64,000 nt of DNA, taken from contig NZ_CP166194.1 in assembly GCF_045679545.1 (NCBI RefSeq), forward strand, positions 1,364,001-1,428,000, read 5' to 3'. The DNA comes from Enterovibrio sp045679545 (GTDB taxonomy: Bacteria > Pseudomonadota > Gammaproteobacteria > Enterobacterales > Vibrionaceae). How positions within the stretch are numbered: the stretch's first letter is position 1; every line of letters starts with the position of its first letter. The notes under the pieces are model-generated. The model did no database searches. It was not told where the DNA came from and saw only the letters and a program-made list of their open reading frames with translations. A program made the translations under genes and the position numbers. Positions 9,474-17,626 of this stretch are shown here, piece by piece.

Positions 9474-11354
9474 ATGTCAGCCTATCAAAACGCCTATCAG
9501 CAATCCGTCGCCAGCCCAGATACCTTCTGGTTGCAACAAGCAAAGAATATTCAGTGGTTCACGCCACCTACGATTGCACTTGAAAGTGACGCCAATGGCA
9601 TCGAACGTTGGTTTCCTGATGGACAACTCAACACCGCGTATTTGGCGCTAGACTATCACGTTGAAAATGGGAGAGGGGATCAAACAGCCCTGATTTACGA
9701 TTCTCCTGTTACGGGAAAAAAAGCCCAATACAGCTATGAGGTGCTTCGTGACCAAGTGGCCAAATGTGCCGGTATGCTGGCTGAACTTGGAGTCACTAAA
9801 GGCGATCGTGTTGTTATCTACATGCCAATGATCCCACAGGCTGCCATTTCCATGTTGGCGTGTGCGCGATTGGGGGCGATCCACTCTGTTGTGTTTGGCG
9901 GTTTTGCGCCGAATGAACTCGCTGTTCGCTTGGAAGATGCCGAACCCAAAGTTTTGCTAACGGCCTCGTGCGGCATCGAAGTGTGTAAGGTGATCCCATA
10001 CAAACCCATGGTTGATCAAGCGGTGATGGACAGCCGTTGGAAACCTGAAAAAGTGGTGGTGTATCAGCGACCGGAGCAGCCAGCATCGCTTGAGCATGAA
10101 CGTGACGCCGATTGGGCGACTTTGTTTGAACGCGCAACACCGCATGACTGTGTGCCAGTATCCTCGACCGATCCGTTGTACATTCTCTATACCTCGGGCA
10201 CGACAGGCAAGCCCAAGGGCGTAGTGCGCGACAATGGTGGTCATGCTGTGGCCATGAAGTACTCCATGTCGACCGTGTATAACGTTCAGCCGGGCGACGT
10301 ATTTTGGGCCGCGTCAGACGTGGGCTGGGTGGTGGGGCACTCCTACATTGTTTATGCGCCGCTGATTCATGGCTGTACCACCATCATGTTTGAAGGAAAA
10401 CCAGTACGAACGCCTGATCCGGCTGCGTTTTGGCGCGTGTGTGATGAATACCATGTCTCTGTGCTGTTTTCAGCCCCAACAGCCTTTCGCGCCATCAAAA
10501 AGGAAGATCCAGAAGGTAAGCTAATTGCCGATTATCCTATGGTATCGCTTCGCACCATATTCATGGCCGGCGAACGATTAGATCCGCCGACGCTAGAATG
10601 GGTAGAAATGCACACAGGCCGACCTGTGATTGACCATTGGTGGCAAACCGAAACAGGGTGGGCGATTTCTTGCAATCCTATTGGCTTGGAGAGTTTTATC
10701 ACCAAACCGGGGTCGTCAACCAAGCCTACGCCTGGATTTAACGTGCAGATCCTCAATGAGCTTGGCGAACCTGCTCAGCCGAATCAACAAGGCTATATTG
10801 CCATCAAACGACCTTTGCCACCCAGTTGCTTGTCGACAGTATGGCGCAACCATGATCGCTTCGAATCGGGTTATTTACAGCAGTTCTCTGGCTACTACGT
10901 ATCAGGGGATGGTGGTTATATGGACGAAGAAGGTTACCTGTTCGTCATGGGCCGTATTGATGACGTGATAAATGTTTCAGGTCACCGTCTATCCACGGGT
11001 GAAATGGAAGAAGTCGTGGGTGCGCACGAAGCGGTTGCAGAATGTGCCGTGGTGGGGATTTATGATGAAATCAAAGGTCAGTTACCGCTAGGGCTGGTGG
11101 TACTCAAAGACGGTTACTATTCGAATGATGGCGATATAGAAAAAGCCTTGGTGGCGAAAGTACGCAGCGAGATTGGCCCGGTTGCTTGTTTTAACCGCGC
11201 TATCATTGTTGATCGTTTACCCAAAACACGTTCAGGTAAAATTTTGCGTCGTATTATTCGCCAAATCGCGGATGGTGAGAGTTACGTTGTACCGTCTACG
11301 ATTGATGATCCATCCAGTCTCGATGACATCAGCCAGCTCTTATCGGGGCACTAA
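9474..11354 (+). CDS. prpE: Propionyl-CoA synthetase
   Basis: A 626-residue acyl-adenylate-forming enzyme that activates propionate to propionyl-CoA. The N-terminal domain starts with AYQQSVASPDTFWLQQAKNI (ACAS_N). The AMP-binding core carries the P-loop YILYTSGTTGKPKGVVRDNG, WWQTETGWAIS, and GYMDEEGYLFVMGRIDDVIN. The C-terminal lysine motif is PKTRSGKILRR, with the acetylatable Lys. The start at 9474 (MSAYQNAY) sits seven bases after AAGGAG; the nearby ATG at 9468 is too close and an upstream extension to 9414 has no ribosome site. Length agrees with PrpE (628). RSGK and the prp context favour propionate over acetate as substrate. Confidence 0.94.
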   Translation: MSAYQNAYQQSVASPDTFWLQQAKNIQWFTPPTIALESDANGIERWFPDGQLNTAYLALDYHVENGRGDQTALIYDSPVTGKKAQYSYEVLRDQVAKCAGMLAELGVTKGDRVVIYMPMIPQAAISMLACARLGAIHSVVFGGFAPNELAVRLEDAEPKVLLTASCGIEVCKVIPYKPMVDQAVMDSRWKPEKVVVYQRPEQPASLEHERDADWATLFERATPHDCVPVSSTDPLYILYTSGTTGKPKGVVRDNGGHAVAMKYSMSTVYNVQPGDVFWAASDVGWVVGHSYIVYAPLIHGCTTIMFEGKPVRTPDPAAFWRVCDEYHVSVLFSAPTAFRAIKKEDPEGKLIADYPMVSLRTIFMAGERLDPPTLEWVEMHTGRPVIDHWWQTETGWAISCNPIGLESFITKPGSSTKPTPGFNVQILNELGEPAQPNQQGYIAIKRPLPPSCLSTVWRNHDRFESGYLQQFSGYYVSGDGGYMDEEGYLFVMGRIDDVINVSGHRLSTGEMEEVVGAHEAVAECAVVGIYDEIKGQLPLGLVVLKDGYYSNDGDIEKALVAKVRSEIGPVACFNRAIIVDRLPKTRSGKILRRIIRQIADGESYVVPSTIDDPSSLDDISQLLSGH

Positions 11355-11408
11355 ACGATGAAAATGTCATTCTTGTAATGCAATGCGATACGCGTTTTCA
11401 GCGCGAGA

Positions 11409-11442
11409 AAAAATAAGGCCACCTGCTGGGTGGCCTTATTTC
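11409..11442. terminator. Bidirectional terminator, prpE / yccT-like gene
   Basis: Perfect 13-bp arms (AAATAAGGCCACC / GGTGGCCTTATTT) with a short loop lie between the convergent ends of prpE and the DUF2057 gene. A- and T-rich flanks suit both directions. Confidence 0.85.
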
Positions 11443-12092
11443 TATTGTGCGTTTATGTAGGCTTTAAATCGCGCTTTTGCTTCGGGACTTGCCTTCTGGA
11501 ACCAGTAGTGGAGTTGATAGTCGATTTCGTCAATCGATTCACCACTCAACACCACTTTGGCACCACGTGATGCAGGTGTTGACGCCGTCGTTGAAGGCGT
11601 CGCCGTCAACTGCAATGAAGCTGGCTTATCGGTTTGGTTGAAGCGCGAAAGCTCCGCCAAATAATCGCGGCTTAACTGGAAGCCGTTTTTCATCAGCTTG
11701 TTTTGTTCAAACGCAATGGGCGAATTTGTGTCATCAACAAGTTGAAAGTTTGGATTCTCGTTAAACGCGCGAGCTTGACGTTTGTTTTTGTGTTTGGGGA
11801 AAGCAAAGTACACATCTTTGTCATTTGCATCAAATGTCACAATCAGCACATCAGACTTGATGAATGTGATGTCTTTTCCTTCCTCGAAGCTTTCCACATA
11901 GCGAAACGCAAGTTGTTGTGTTCCGTTATCTAACGTAATGGGTTCTTGCTTGCCAAACATGGAAGACTTATGCGATTGACCGTTGTAAGCCAAAAGCTCA
12001 ACGTTGTTGTTAACGTGAAGTGTGACTTCCGCTGCCACTGACAGTGGAAGCAGCATCGAAAATAACGACGTGAGAAATAAATGTTTTCTCAT
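11442..12092 (-). CDS. DUF2057 / UPF0319 family exported protein (YccT-like)
   Basis: A 216-residue protein with a clear signal peptide (LFLTSLFSMLLPLSVAAE) and no cysteine lipobox, so probably periplasmic. The mature part is beta-rich, with TLHVNNNVELLAYNGQ, QQLAFRYVESFEEG and NENPNFQLVDD, typical of the YccT family. In E. coli YccT (CsgI) restrains curli subunit polymerisation; whether that role applies here is unknown. The C-terminal 40 residues are helical (SIDEIDYQLHYWFQKASPEA). It lies downstream of rlmI, as in the enterobacterial yccT-rlmI region, and has its own GAGGGA ribosome site and a terminator at each end. Confidence 0.85.
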   Translation of the reverse strand: MRKHLFLTSLFSMLLPLSVAAEVTLHVNNNVELLAYNGQSHKSSMFGKQEPITLDNGTQQLAFRYVESFEEGKDITFIKSDVLIVTFDANDKDVYFAFPKHKNKRQARAFNENPNFQLVDDTNSPIAFEQNKLMKNGFQLSRDYLAELSRFNQTDKPASLQLTATPSTTASTPASRGAKVVLSGESIDEIDYQLHYWFQKASPEAKARFKAYINAQ

Positions 12093-12116
12093 TGTGATCC
12101 CTCAAAAATGAAAATG

Positions 12117-12139
12117 GGCCCACGCAAAAGTGGTGGGCC
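12117..12139 (-). terminator. Terminator of rlmI
   Basis: 7-bp arms (GGCCCAC/GTGGGCC) with a 9-nt loop lie 40 nt after the rlmI stop; on the minus strand CATTTTCATTTTT follows. Confidence 0.65.
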
Positions 12140-12178
12140 AAATGGTCATCGTTGCGCTTGGTAACAGAACAGGCCAGG

Positions 12179-13366
12179 CTATTTTACGTAACAGGCAAAG
12201 CCTTTCAGGTAGAAACCTTCTGGGTAAGCGCTATCCAGCGGGTGATCGGCCGCTTGTTCGAAACGCTCAATAAACTGAACTTGACGATGGGCATCAAGCG
12301 CGGCGTCAGCAATGATTTTTTGGAACAGGGCGTTGTCCATCAATCCTGAGCAAGAATAGGTGAGAAGCGTACCTCCCGGTTTCAGGATTTGTATGGCTAA
12401 CATGTTGATATCTTTATAGCCACGACAAGCGCCATTGAGCTGTGATTTTGATTCGGCAAACTTAGGCGGATCCATGATAACCACGTCAAATAGCTCGCCA
12501 CTGTCACGATATTCACGCAGCAGTTTAAACACGTCAGCATTCACAAACTGTGCTTTTGACAGATCATAGCCGTTCAATTCAGCATTGGCTTTTGCAATGT
12601 CCAAAGCTGGCTGGGAGACATCGACATTGATCACTTCTGATGCGCCGCCTTTCAGGGCATAAAGGCCAAAACCACCGGTGTAACAGAAACAGTTCAATAC
12701 ACGTTTTCCGTTGATGTATTTTACTGCCGCTTCGCGGCTATCACGCTGATCTAAGTAAAAGCCGGTTTTGTGACCGCCGACGATATCAACGCTGATTTTC
12801 ACGCCGTTTTCTTCGATTACCAAAGAAGCGGGTGGCATGTCGCCATGCAGAACGCCTGTGCGCTCTTTCAGGCCCTCTTTCTTGCGCACGGATACATCTG
12901 AACGTTCGTAGACGCTGCACTCAGGGTAAAGCGCTACAAGCGCATCAATCAGGTTTTGTTTCTGTGCTTCTGCGCCAGCACTGAGTAGCTGGCAAACCAT
13001 GAAGTTCTCATATCGGTCAATGGTGATGCCTGGTAAGCCGTCAGACTCAGCAGCAATCAAACGGTAGCCCGTTAGGCCATCTCGCGCAGCCAATGTGTCA
13101 CGAAGACCTTGCGCTTCTTGAAGGCGTTTTTTAAAAAATTCGACGTTGATTTCTTCTTGTTCAAATGACCAGACGCGAACACGGATCTGAGAATTAGGAG
13201 AAAATGCACCACGCGCTAGCCATTGGCCTTGATGATCATAAACATCCACTGTTTGACCGAGTTCGGGTTTACCCTCTACGCGTTGAATGCCACGAGAGAA
13301 AATCCATGGGTGGCGACGGCGTAGTGACTTTTCACGGCCTTTCACCAGATAAACAGACGGATTCAT
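12179..13366 (-). CDS. rlmI: 23S rRNA m5C1962 methyltransferase
   Basis: A 395-residue SAM-dependent enzyme that methylates C1962 of 23S rRNA (YccW family). The N-terminal PUA domain (about 1-80) reads SVYLVKGREKSLRRRHPWIF. An EEHEE-type middle domain follows, then a Rossmann methyltransferase with VLNCFCYTGGFGLYALKGGA (SAM site), FDVVIMDPPKFAESKSQL, and the catalytic Cys in LLTYSCSGLMD. Length matches E. coli RlmI (396). The GGA ribosome site is six bases upstream of the ATG. Neighbouring tusE, acyP and yccA are the same as in Enterobacteriaceae, with a chemoreceptor gene interposed. Confidence 0.95.
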   Translation of the reverse strand: MNPSVYLVKGREKSLRRRHPWIFSRGIQRVEGKPELGQTVDVYDHQGQWLARGAFSPNSQIRVRVWSFEQEEINVEFFKKRLQEAQGLRDTLAARDGLTGYRLIAAESDGLPGITIDRYENFMVCQLLSAGAEAQKQNLIDALVALYPECSVYERSDVSVRKKEGLKERTGVLHGDMPPASLVIEENGVKISVDIVGGHKTGFYLDQRDSREAAVKYINGKRVLNCFCYTGGFGLYALKGGASEVINVDVSQPALDIAKANAELNGYDLSKAQFVNADVFKLLREYRDSGELFDVVIMDPPKFAESKSQLNGACRGYKDINMLAIQILKPGGTLLTYSCSGLMDNALFQKIIADAALDAHRQVQFIERFEQAADHPLDSAYPEGFYLKGFACYVK

Positions 13367-13461
13367 TGGTTTTTCCTAAATTCAGATGTCTGACTCACTG
13401 CAACAGCATACAGCGGCCTATAAATTGGGTGTGTATTGTCAGAGAAGAAGGGCAAGAATGC

Positions 13462-13491
13462 AAACAGCCGCAGGCTTTGCGGCTGTTTTTT
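13462..13491. terminator. Hairpin after the chemoreceptor gene
   Basis: An 11-bp-class stem (AACAGCCGCA/TGCGGCTGTT) lies directly after the chemoreceptor stop. The longest T run (TTTTTT) is on the plus strand; the minus strand has only TTTG, so it may end antisense reads into this gene as well as the gene itself. Confidence 0.6.
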
Positions 13492-13498
13492 AGCAAAG

Positions 13499-14896
13499 TT
13501 ATTCGGTACGCAAGCCGTCGACAAGTGATGTCAGGCTGGTTGATTGCTTTTTCAGATCGCTCACGTCTTTCGTCGTCTGTTGGATCATCTCGCTTACTTG
13601 CCATGCTTGTTGGCGCACGCGCTCAACGTCAGACGAAATAGTACCCGCTACGCTACCTTGTTGATTGGCTGCGGTGGCAATTTCAGTGCTTCGGTCAGTA
13701 ATGCGCTGGCTGCGTTCAGAAATGCTGCCAATTTCTAGATCGATATTCTGCATCAGGGATTCACTTGCTGCGGCATTATCGACAGTGCCTTGCATGACAC
13801 CTCGAAGGTGTGCAGTGTTGCTTTCAAGATCTTGAATCATGCGCTGGATTTCAACGGTCGCTTGTTGTGTTCGACCTGCCAGAGTGCGGACTTCATCGGC
13901 GACAACGGCAAAACCACGGCCTTGTTCGCCAGCTCGAGCCGCTTCGATGGCAGCGTTCAACGCAAGTAGATTGGTCTGTTCAGAAATCGCGCTGATAGTC
14001 GCCACCATGCTGCCGATTTCATGGGAGTTTTGCTCCAATGAAGAAACCGCCTTCGATGCGGCTTCAATTTCTGCACTCAACGCTTGAATGGCATGTAGGG
14101 TTTGGTTGACTTGCTGACGGCTTTGCTTCGACGCTTGACCCGCTACCATCATCTCGCCTGACGTTTCTTCCGCGTGCGTAGCAACATCACGAATAGAACC
14201 AGCCATTTCTTCCGTCGCACTGGCTAATGAATCAAGGTAGGTGCGTTGTTCGGTAGAAAGGCTTTCACTCTCTGTGCTGCGTTTACCCAAATCGTTAGAA
14301 AGCTGGCTCATTAAGCTAGAGGCATTCTTAATTGCTTTCACTAGACTGTGCTCGCGATCAGCAACTTTGTCGACAGTGGTCGCGATGATGCTGAATTCAT
14401 CTCTAACAGGGAAGAAATTCATGCGGCTGGTGAGGTCGCCATCCAGCATGCGCTGAAGCGAAGTATTCATGGTGTACATTGCGCCGCCGATAAAGCTTGA
14501 TACATAGTGCAATGCCATCAACCCAAGAATGAACAACACCAACATAACGCCCAGCGAAGCTAGGCTGATGTGAGACCAAAAGCTATTGTCTCGCACGTTG
14601 TATATGGTTGAAGAGGATTCTCCCCATGCATTGCTAGACTGAGTCGCACTGATACCTGAAGAAGCGATGATTGAAGCCGCTTCATTGGCGCTGACATTGT
14701 AGTGAGACAGCACTGCATTGAGTGCTGCGCTATGTTTGTCTTGAGTGGTGGCAAGCTGTGATGTTGCCGCTGAATGAAATACAACACCGGTAGCAATGGT
14801 CAGCGAAAAAATAATGGCATAAAGGACAGCAAATTTTTCCTTTAGGCTAAGGCGAATGAGGTATTGGTCAATCCAACGGAAGGGCGTTTCTTTCAT
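13499..14896 (-). CDS. Methyl-accepting chemotaxis protein
   Basis: A 465-residue inner-membrane chemoreceptor. TM1 (about 22-43, FAVLYAIIFSLTIATGVVF), a short periplasmic loop of about 75 residues, TM2 (about 118-140, LASLGVMLVLFILGLMAL), a HAMP-like stretch, and a long coiled-coil signalling domain follow in order. The hairpin tip carries the near-invariant ISEQTNLLALNAAIEAARAG and GRGFAVVADEVRTLA, which contact CheA/CheW. The start at 14896 (MKETPFRW) has AAGGA upstream; an upstream ATG would add 21 charged residues with no better ribosome site. No CheR/CheB-binding pentapeptide is visible at the C-terminus. The periplasmic part is too small for a dCACHE domain, so the ligand is unknown. 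It interrupts the tusE/acyP-rlmI neighbourhood. Confidence 0.93.
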   Translation of the reverse strand: MKETPFRWIDQYLIRLSLKEKFAVLYAIIFSLTIATGVVFHSAATSQLATTQDKHSAALNAVLSHYNVSANEAASIIASSGISATQSSNAWGESSSTIYNVRDNSFWSHISLASLGVMLVLFILGLMALHYVSSFIGGAMYTMNTSLQRMLDGDLTSRMNFFPVRDEFSIIATTVDKVADREHSLVKAIKNASSLMSQLSNDLGKRSTESESLSTEQRTYLDSLASATEEMAGSIRDVATHAEETSGEMMVAGQASKQSRQQVNQTLHAIQALSAEIEAASKAVSSLEQNSHEIGSMVATISAISEQTNLLALNAAIEAARAGEQGRGFAVVADEVRTLAGRTQQATVEIQRMIQDLESNTAHLRGVMQGTVDNAAASESLMQNIDLEIGSISERSQRITDRSTEIATAANQQGSVAGTISSDVERVRQQAWQVSEMIQQTTKDVSDLKKQSTSLTSLVDGLRTE

Positions 14897-15040
14897 CTTG
14901 AATAATTCCTTGTCAATTGCACAAGTCTCAAAGTACTTGATAGAACCAAATCGCCTCAATCGTGAGGTTTCATCGCTTGCGCTGTTACTGATATTTTACA
15001 CTGTTGCGTACTGTAATAACCAATAACAGGAGTGTGACAT

Positions 15041-15313
15041 ATGCCTCAAATATGCATCAAGGCGACGATCTCTGGTCGCGTTCAGGGCGTTGGGTTCAGG
15101 TATCACACCGCGCACGAGGGTTTGAAATTGTCTTTGACGGGTTTTGCACGTAATGAAGACGATGGCACTGTGACTGTGCTGATGTGCGGAGAAGAGAAAA
15201 ATGTGAATGCGCTTTTGGCGTGGTTAGAGCATGGGCCCCAGACGGCCAATGTGACAGGAGTGACTCAATATTCTGTTGATTGGCAAGCCATAGATGGCTT
15301 TTCTATTCGGTAA
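15041..15313 (+). CDS. acyP: Acylphosphatase
   Basis: A 90-residue cytoplasmic acylphosphatase that hydrolyses carboxyl-phosphate bonds such as acetyl phosphate. The phosphate-binding loop GRVQGVGFRYHT supplies the catalytic Arg. The catalytic Asn lies in LSLTGFARNEDDGTVTVL. Length is exactly that of the family (90-100). AGGAG precedes the ATG. In E. coli yccX sits between tusE and rlmI; here it is divergent from the chemoreceptor and convergent with tusE. Confidence 0.95.
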   Translation: MPQICIKATISGRVQGVGFRYHTAHEGLKLSLTGFARNEDDGTVTVLMCGEEKNVNALLAWLEHGPQTANVTGVTQYSVDWQAIDGFSIR

Positions 15314-15371
15314 ACACCGGCTCGTCGCGCTTATGTTGGCTCGGTTTTCGTTCATTTGACGAGCTTAAAAT

Positions 15372-15402
15372 GAAAAAGAGGCGCTGATTAGCGCCTCTTT
15401 TC
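15372..15402. terminator. Bidirectional terminator, acyP / tusE
   Basis: AAAAGAGGCGCT and AGCGCCTCTTTT form a near-perfect stem with a 4-nt loop between convergent acyP and tusE. A/T tracts lie on both sides. Confidence 0.85.
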
Positions 15403-15731
15403 TAAATGCATTTCACCGGTTTAGGAAGACCAGCAAGCTTGGTGGCTTGTTTTGCCGGCCCCTTAGGAAACAGCTTATAAAGGTAGCGGCTGTTGCCTTT
15501 TTCTGGGCCGTACTTCTTCTCCATGGATTTTACCAGCATGCGAACAGCAGGAGAGGTGTTGAACTCTTTATAAAACTCCTGCACAAAGTAAACCACTTCC
15601 CAGTGCGCTTCAGTCAGCGTGATGTTTTCTTGTTCAGCAAGAAGCGGTACTAGCGCTTCATCCCATTCAGAGAAATTCTTCAAATAGCCTTGGGCATCGG
15701 TTTCAATTTGTTTGCCGTTTAATTCCAACAT
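15402..15731 (-). CDS. tusE: Sulfurtransferase TusE (DsrC family)
   Basis: A 109-residue DsrC/TusE protein, the last carrier of the Tus relay that hands persulfide sulfur from TusBCD to MnmA for 2-thiouridine at tRNA position 34. The sequence shows DAQGYLKNFSEWDE, LTEAHWEVVYFVQEFYKEF and the conserved C-terminal arm ending PKPVKCI, with the sulfur-carrying Cys second from the end. Dissimilatory DsrC has a second arm cysteine; that residue is absent here, which supports the TusE role. GAGGTAATCC precedes the ATG. Confidence 0.94.
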   Translation of the reverse strand: MLELNGKQIETDAQGYLKNFSEWDEALVPLLAEQENITLTEAHWEVVYFVQEFYKEFNTSPAVRMLVKSMEKKYGPEKGNSRYLYKLFPKGPAKQATKLAGLPKPVKCI

Positions 15732-15889
15732 GGATTACCTCGTGTTTCGAACGCGCAAAGCATATCGGCTTGTTCGAGCGGCTTCAAGTTGATGTGATAT
15801 TCAAATTTCAATGAAAAGCACAATTCAAAGCCCTGCGAACGGCAAGTTCTTCACCGTTTACTTGGCCAGATTGGTGCTATTCATGAGGG

Positions 15890-15940
15890 GCCGAAAAGAA
15901 GTCAGGAAGAGCCGAAAAGAAGTAAGGAAGAGCAGAAAAG
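15890..15940. repeat. 21-bp intergenic tandem repeat, about 2.5 copies
   Basis: Units begin at 15890, 15911 and 15932 (truncated), each opening GCCGAAAAGAAGT or near it and rich in A and G on the plus strand. It lies between the tusE start and the yccA terminator. Units 1 and 2 differ at one base. No ORF is supported through it. Confidence 0.75.
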
Positions 15941-15966
15941 AAAAAAGCTCCCGAAGGAGCTTTTTA
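15941..15966. terminator. Terminator of yccA
   Basis: Perfect 10-bp arms AAAAAGCTCC/GGAGCTTTTT with a 4-nt loop CGAA lie just after the yccA stop and give U-runs in both directions. Confidence 0.85.
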
Positions 15967-15989
15967 AGAATCATGTTAATACTGTTCGA

Positions 15990-16655
15990 TTAATCGTCGC
16001 CGCCAAAAATGCCAAGCAGTTGCAGTAGGCTCAGGAACAGGTTGTAAATTGATACATACAAACCAACAGTAGCCGAGATGTAGTTTGTTTCACCACCACG
16101 AATGATTGACTGGGTGGTTAGCAAAATTACGCCTGTTGAAAACAGGACAAACACACCACTAAGCGCCACGGAAATCATCGGCATTTGCAGGAAGATGTTC
16201 GCTATCATGCCCACGATGATCACCACAAAACCTGCCATCAACATGCCGTTAAGGAACGACAGATCACGTTTGGTCGTCAGTGCGTAAGCAGAACACGCCA
16301 TGAAGGTCAGCGCAGTGCCGCCCAATGCAGGAGCGATAGCCCAACCCAGGCCAGCACCTACATACATGTTAAGAATCGGACCTAATGTGTAACCCATGAA
16401 TCCGGTTAACGCGAAAGTCAGCACGAGACCCATTGAGTTGTTTTTATTCTTTTCTGTTAGGAAAAGTAAGCCGTAAAAACCAACCAAAGTAATGATTATG
16501 CCAGGGTATGGCATGTTCATCGCCATTGAAACACCAGCGACAATCGCAGACCAGACTAAGGTCAGTGACAATAGGAAATAGGTGTTGCGTAACACCCTGT
16601 TGGTTGCTAACTGGCTCTCTTGCGAGTACTCGCGAGCAACAAAACGATCATTCAT
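15990..16655 (-). CDS. yccA: BAX inhibitor-1 / YccA family membrane protein
   Basis: A 221-residue inner-membrane protein with seven predicted transmembrane segments, for example TYFLLSLTLVWSAIVAGVSM, IIITLVGFYGLLFL and MISVALSGVFVLFSTGVILL. E. coli YccA is a substrate and modulator of the FtsH protease. Family members have a pair of conserved aspartates in the last segments; here the C-terminus ends LLQLLGIFGGDD. The start at 16655 (MNDRFVAREYS) is chosen because GGGAGAAAGCT lies immediately upstream; a start at 16682 lacks this. Confidence 0.92.
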   Translation of the reverse strand: MNDRFVAREYSQESQLATNRVLRNTYFLLSLTLVWSAIVAGVSMAMNMPYPGIIITLVGFYGLLFLTEKNKNNSMGLVLTFALTGFMGYTLGPILNMYVGAGLGWAIAPALGGTALTFMACSAYALTTKRDLSFLNGMLMAGFVVIIVGMIANIFLQMPMISVALSGVFVLFSTGVILLTTQSIIRGGETNYISATVGLYVSIYNLFLSLLQLLGIFGGDD

Positions 16656-16859
16656 AGCTTTCTCCCGATGGGGTACAAACATATATTTCTATACGACAGT
16701 TATTGCGCCTTTGGCTCAAAATTTCAAGTCACAATTGTCGTATTGCTGATAATAAAACAGCTTAGCCGTTGAGAATACTAATATATCCCGCCAGCTAAGC
16801 CTGTTTGATCTTGTAACTGAATGTTAACAGGTGGTTAACCCGAAGAACTGCGCTCTTTT

Positions 16860-17609
16860 TTAGTGATGCAGGATCTGACTCAAGAACAACTGAGTTCGGT
16901 CAGATTGCGGATTATTGAAGAATTCCTCAGGAACATTTTCTTCAATGATTTCGCCAGCATCCATAAAGATAACGCGATCAGCAACTTCTTTTGCAAAGCC
17001 CATTTCATGCGTTACACATAACATGGTCATGCCTTCTTCCGCTAACTCTACCATTACATCCAATACTTCGCGCACCATTTCTGGGTCAAGTGCTGACGTC
17101 GGTTCATCGAAAAGCATCACATTTGGGTTCATGCACAACGAACGTGCAATGGCGACGCGCTGTTGCTGACCACCAGAAAGCTGGCCGGGGTACTTGTCGG
17201 CTTGCTCTGGGATCTTTACGCGTTCAAGGAACTTCATCGCGACTTTTTCCGCTTCGTCCTTGGGCATTTTCTTCACCCAAATTGGCGCTAGCGTGCAATT
17301 CTCTAACACTGTCAGGTGCGGGAAGAGGTTAAAGTGTTGAAAACACATGCCCACTTCCTTTCTCACCAATTCAATGTTTTTCAAATCGTCTGTTAGCTCG
17401 GTACCACCAACGATAATTGAGCCTTGCTGATGCTCTTCAAGGCGGTTTATACAGCGAATCATCGTTGATTTACCTGACCCAGAAGGGCCACAGATTACGA
17501 TCTTTTCGCCTTTTGAAACCGAAAGATTTATGTTTTTCAGCACGTGAAACTGACCGTACCATTTGTTCACATCGGTCAGTTGGATAACAGGGGCGTCTTG
17601 TTGCGTCAT
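16860..17609 (-). CDS. aapP: Polar amino acid ABC transporter ATPase (AapP-like)
   Basis: A 249-residue ATP-binding subunit of a PAAT-family importer. Walker A is GPSGSGKST, the Q-loop lies in MCFQHFNLFPHLTVLENC, the signature is LSGGQQQRVAIARSL, Walker B is VMLFDEPTSALDPE, and the H-loop is CVTHEMGFA. These are typical of GlnQ/AapP. It is the last gene of a four-gene operon on the minus strand, 17 nt after the permease gene, with AAGGA before the ATG. General L-amino acid uptake (Glu, Asp, Gln and others) is inferred from the AapJQMP arrangement. Confidence 0.94.
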   Translation of the reverse strand: MTQQDAPVIQLTDVNKWYGQFHVLKNINLSVSKGEKIVICGPSGSGKSTMIRCINRLEEHQQGSIIVGGTELTDDLKNIELVRKEVGMCFQHFNLFPHLTVLENCTLAPIWVKKMPKDEAEKVAMKFLERVKIPEQADKYPGQLSGGQQQRVAIARSLCMNPNVMLFDEPTSALDPEMVREVLDVMVELAEEGMTMLCVTHEMGFAKEVADRVIFMDAGEIIEENVPEEFFNNPQSDRTQLFLSQILHH

Positions 17610-17626
17610 AATACTATCCTTGTTCT

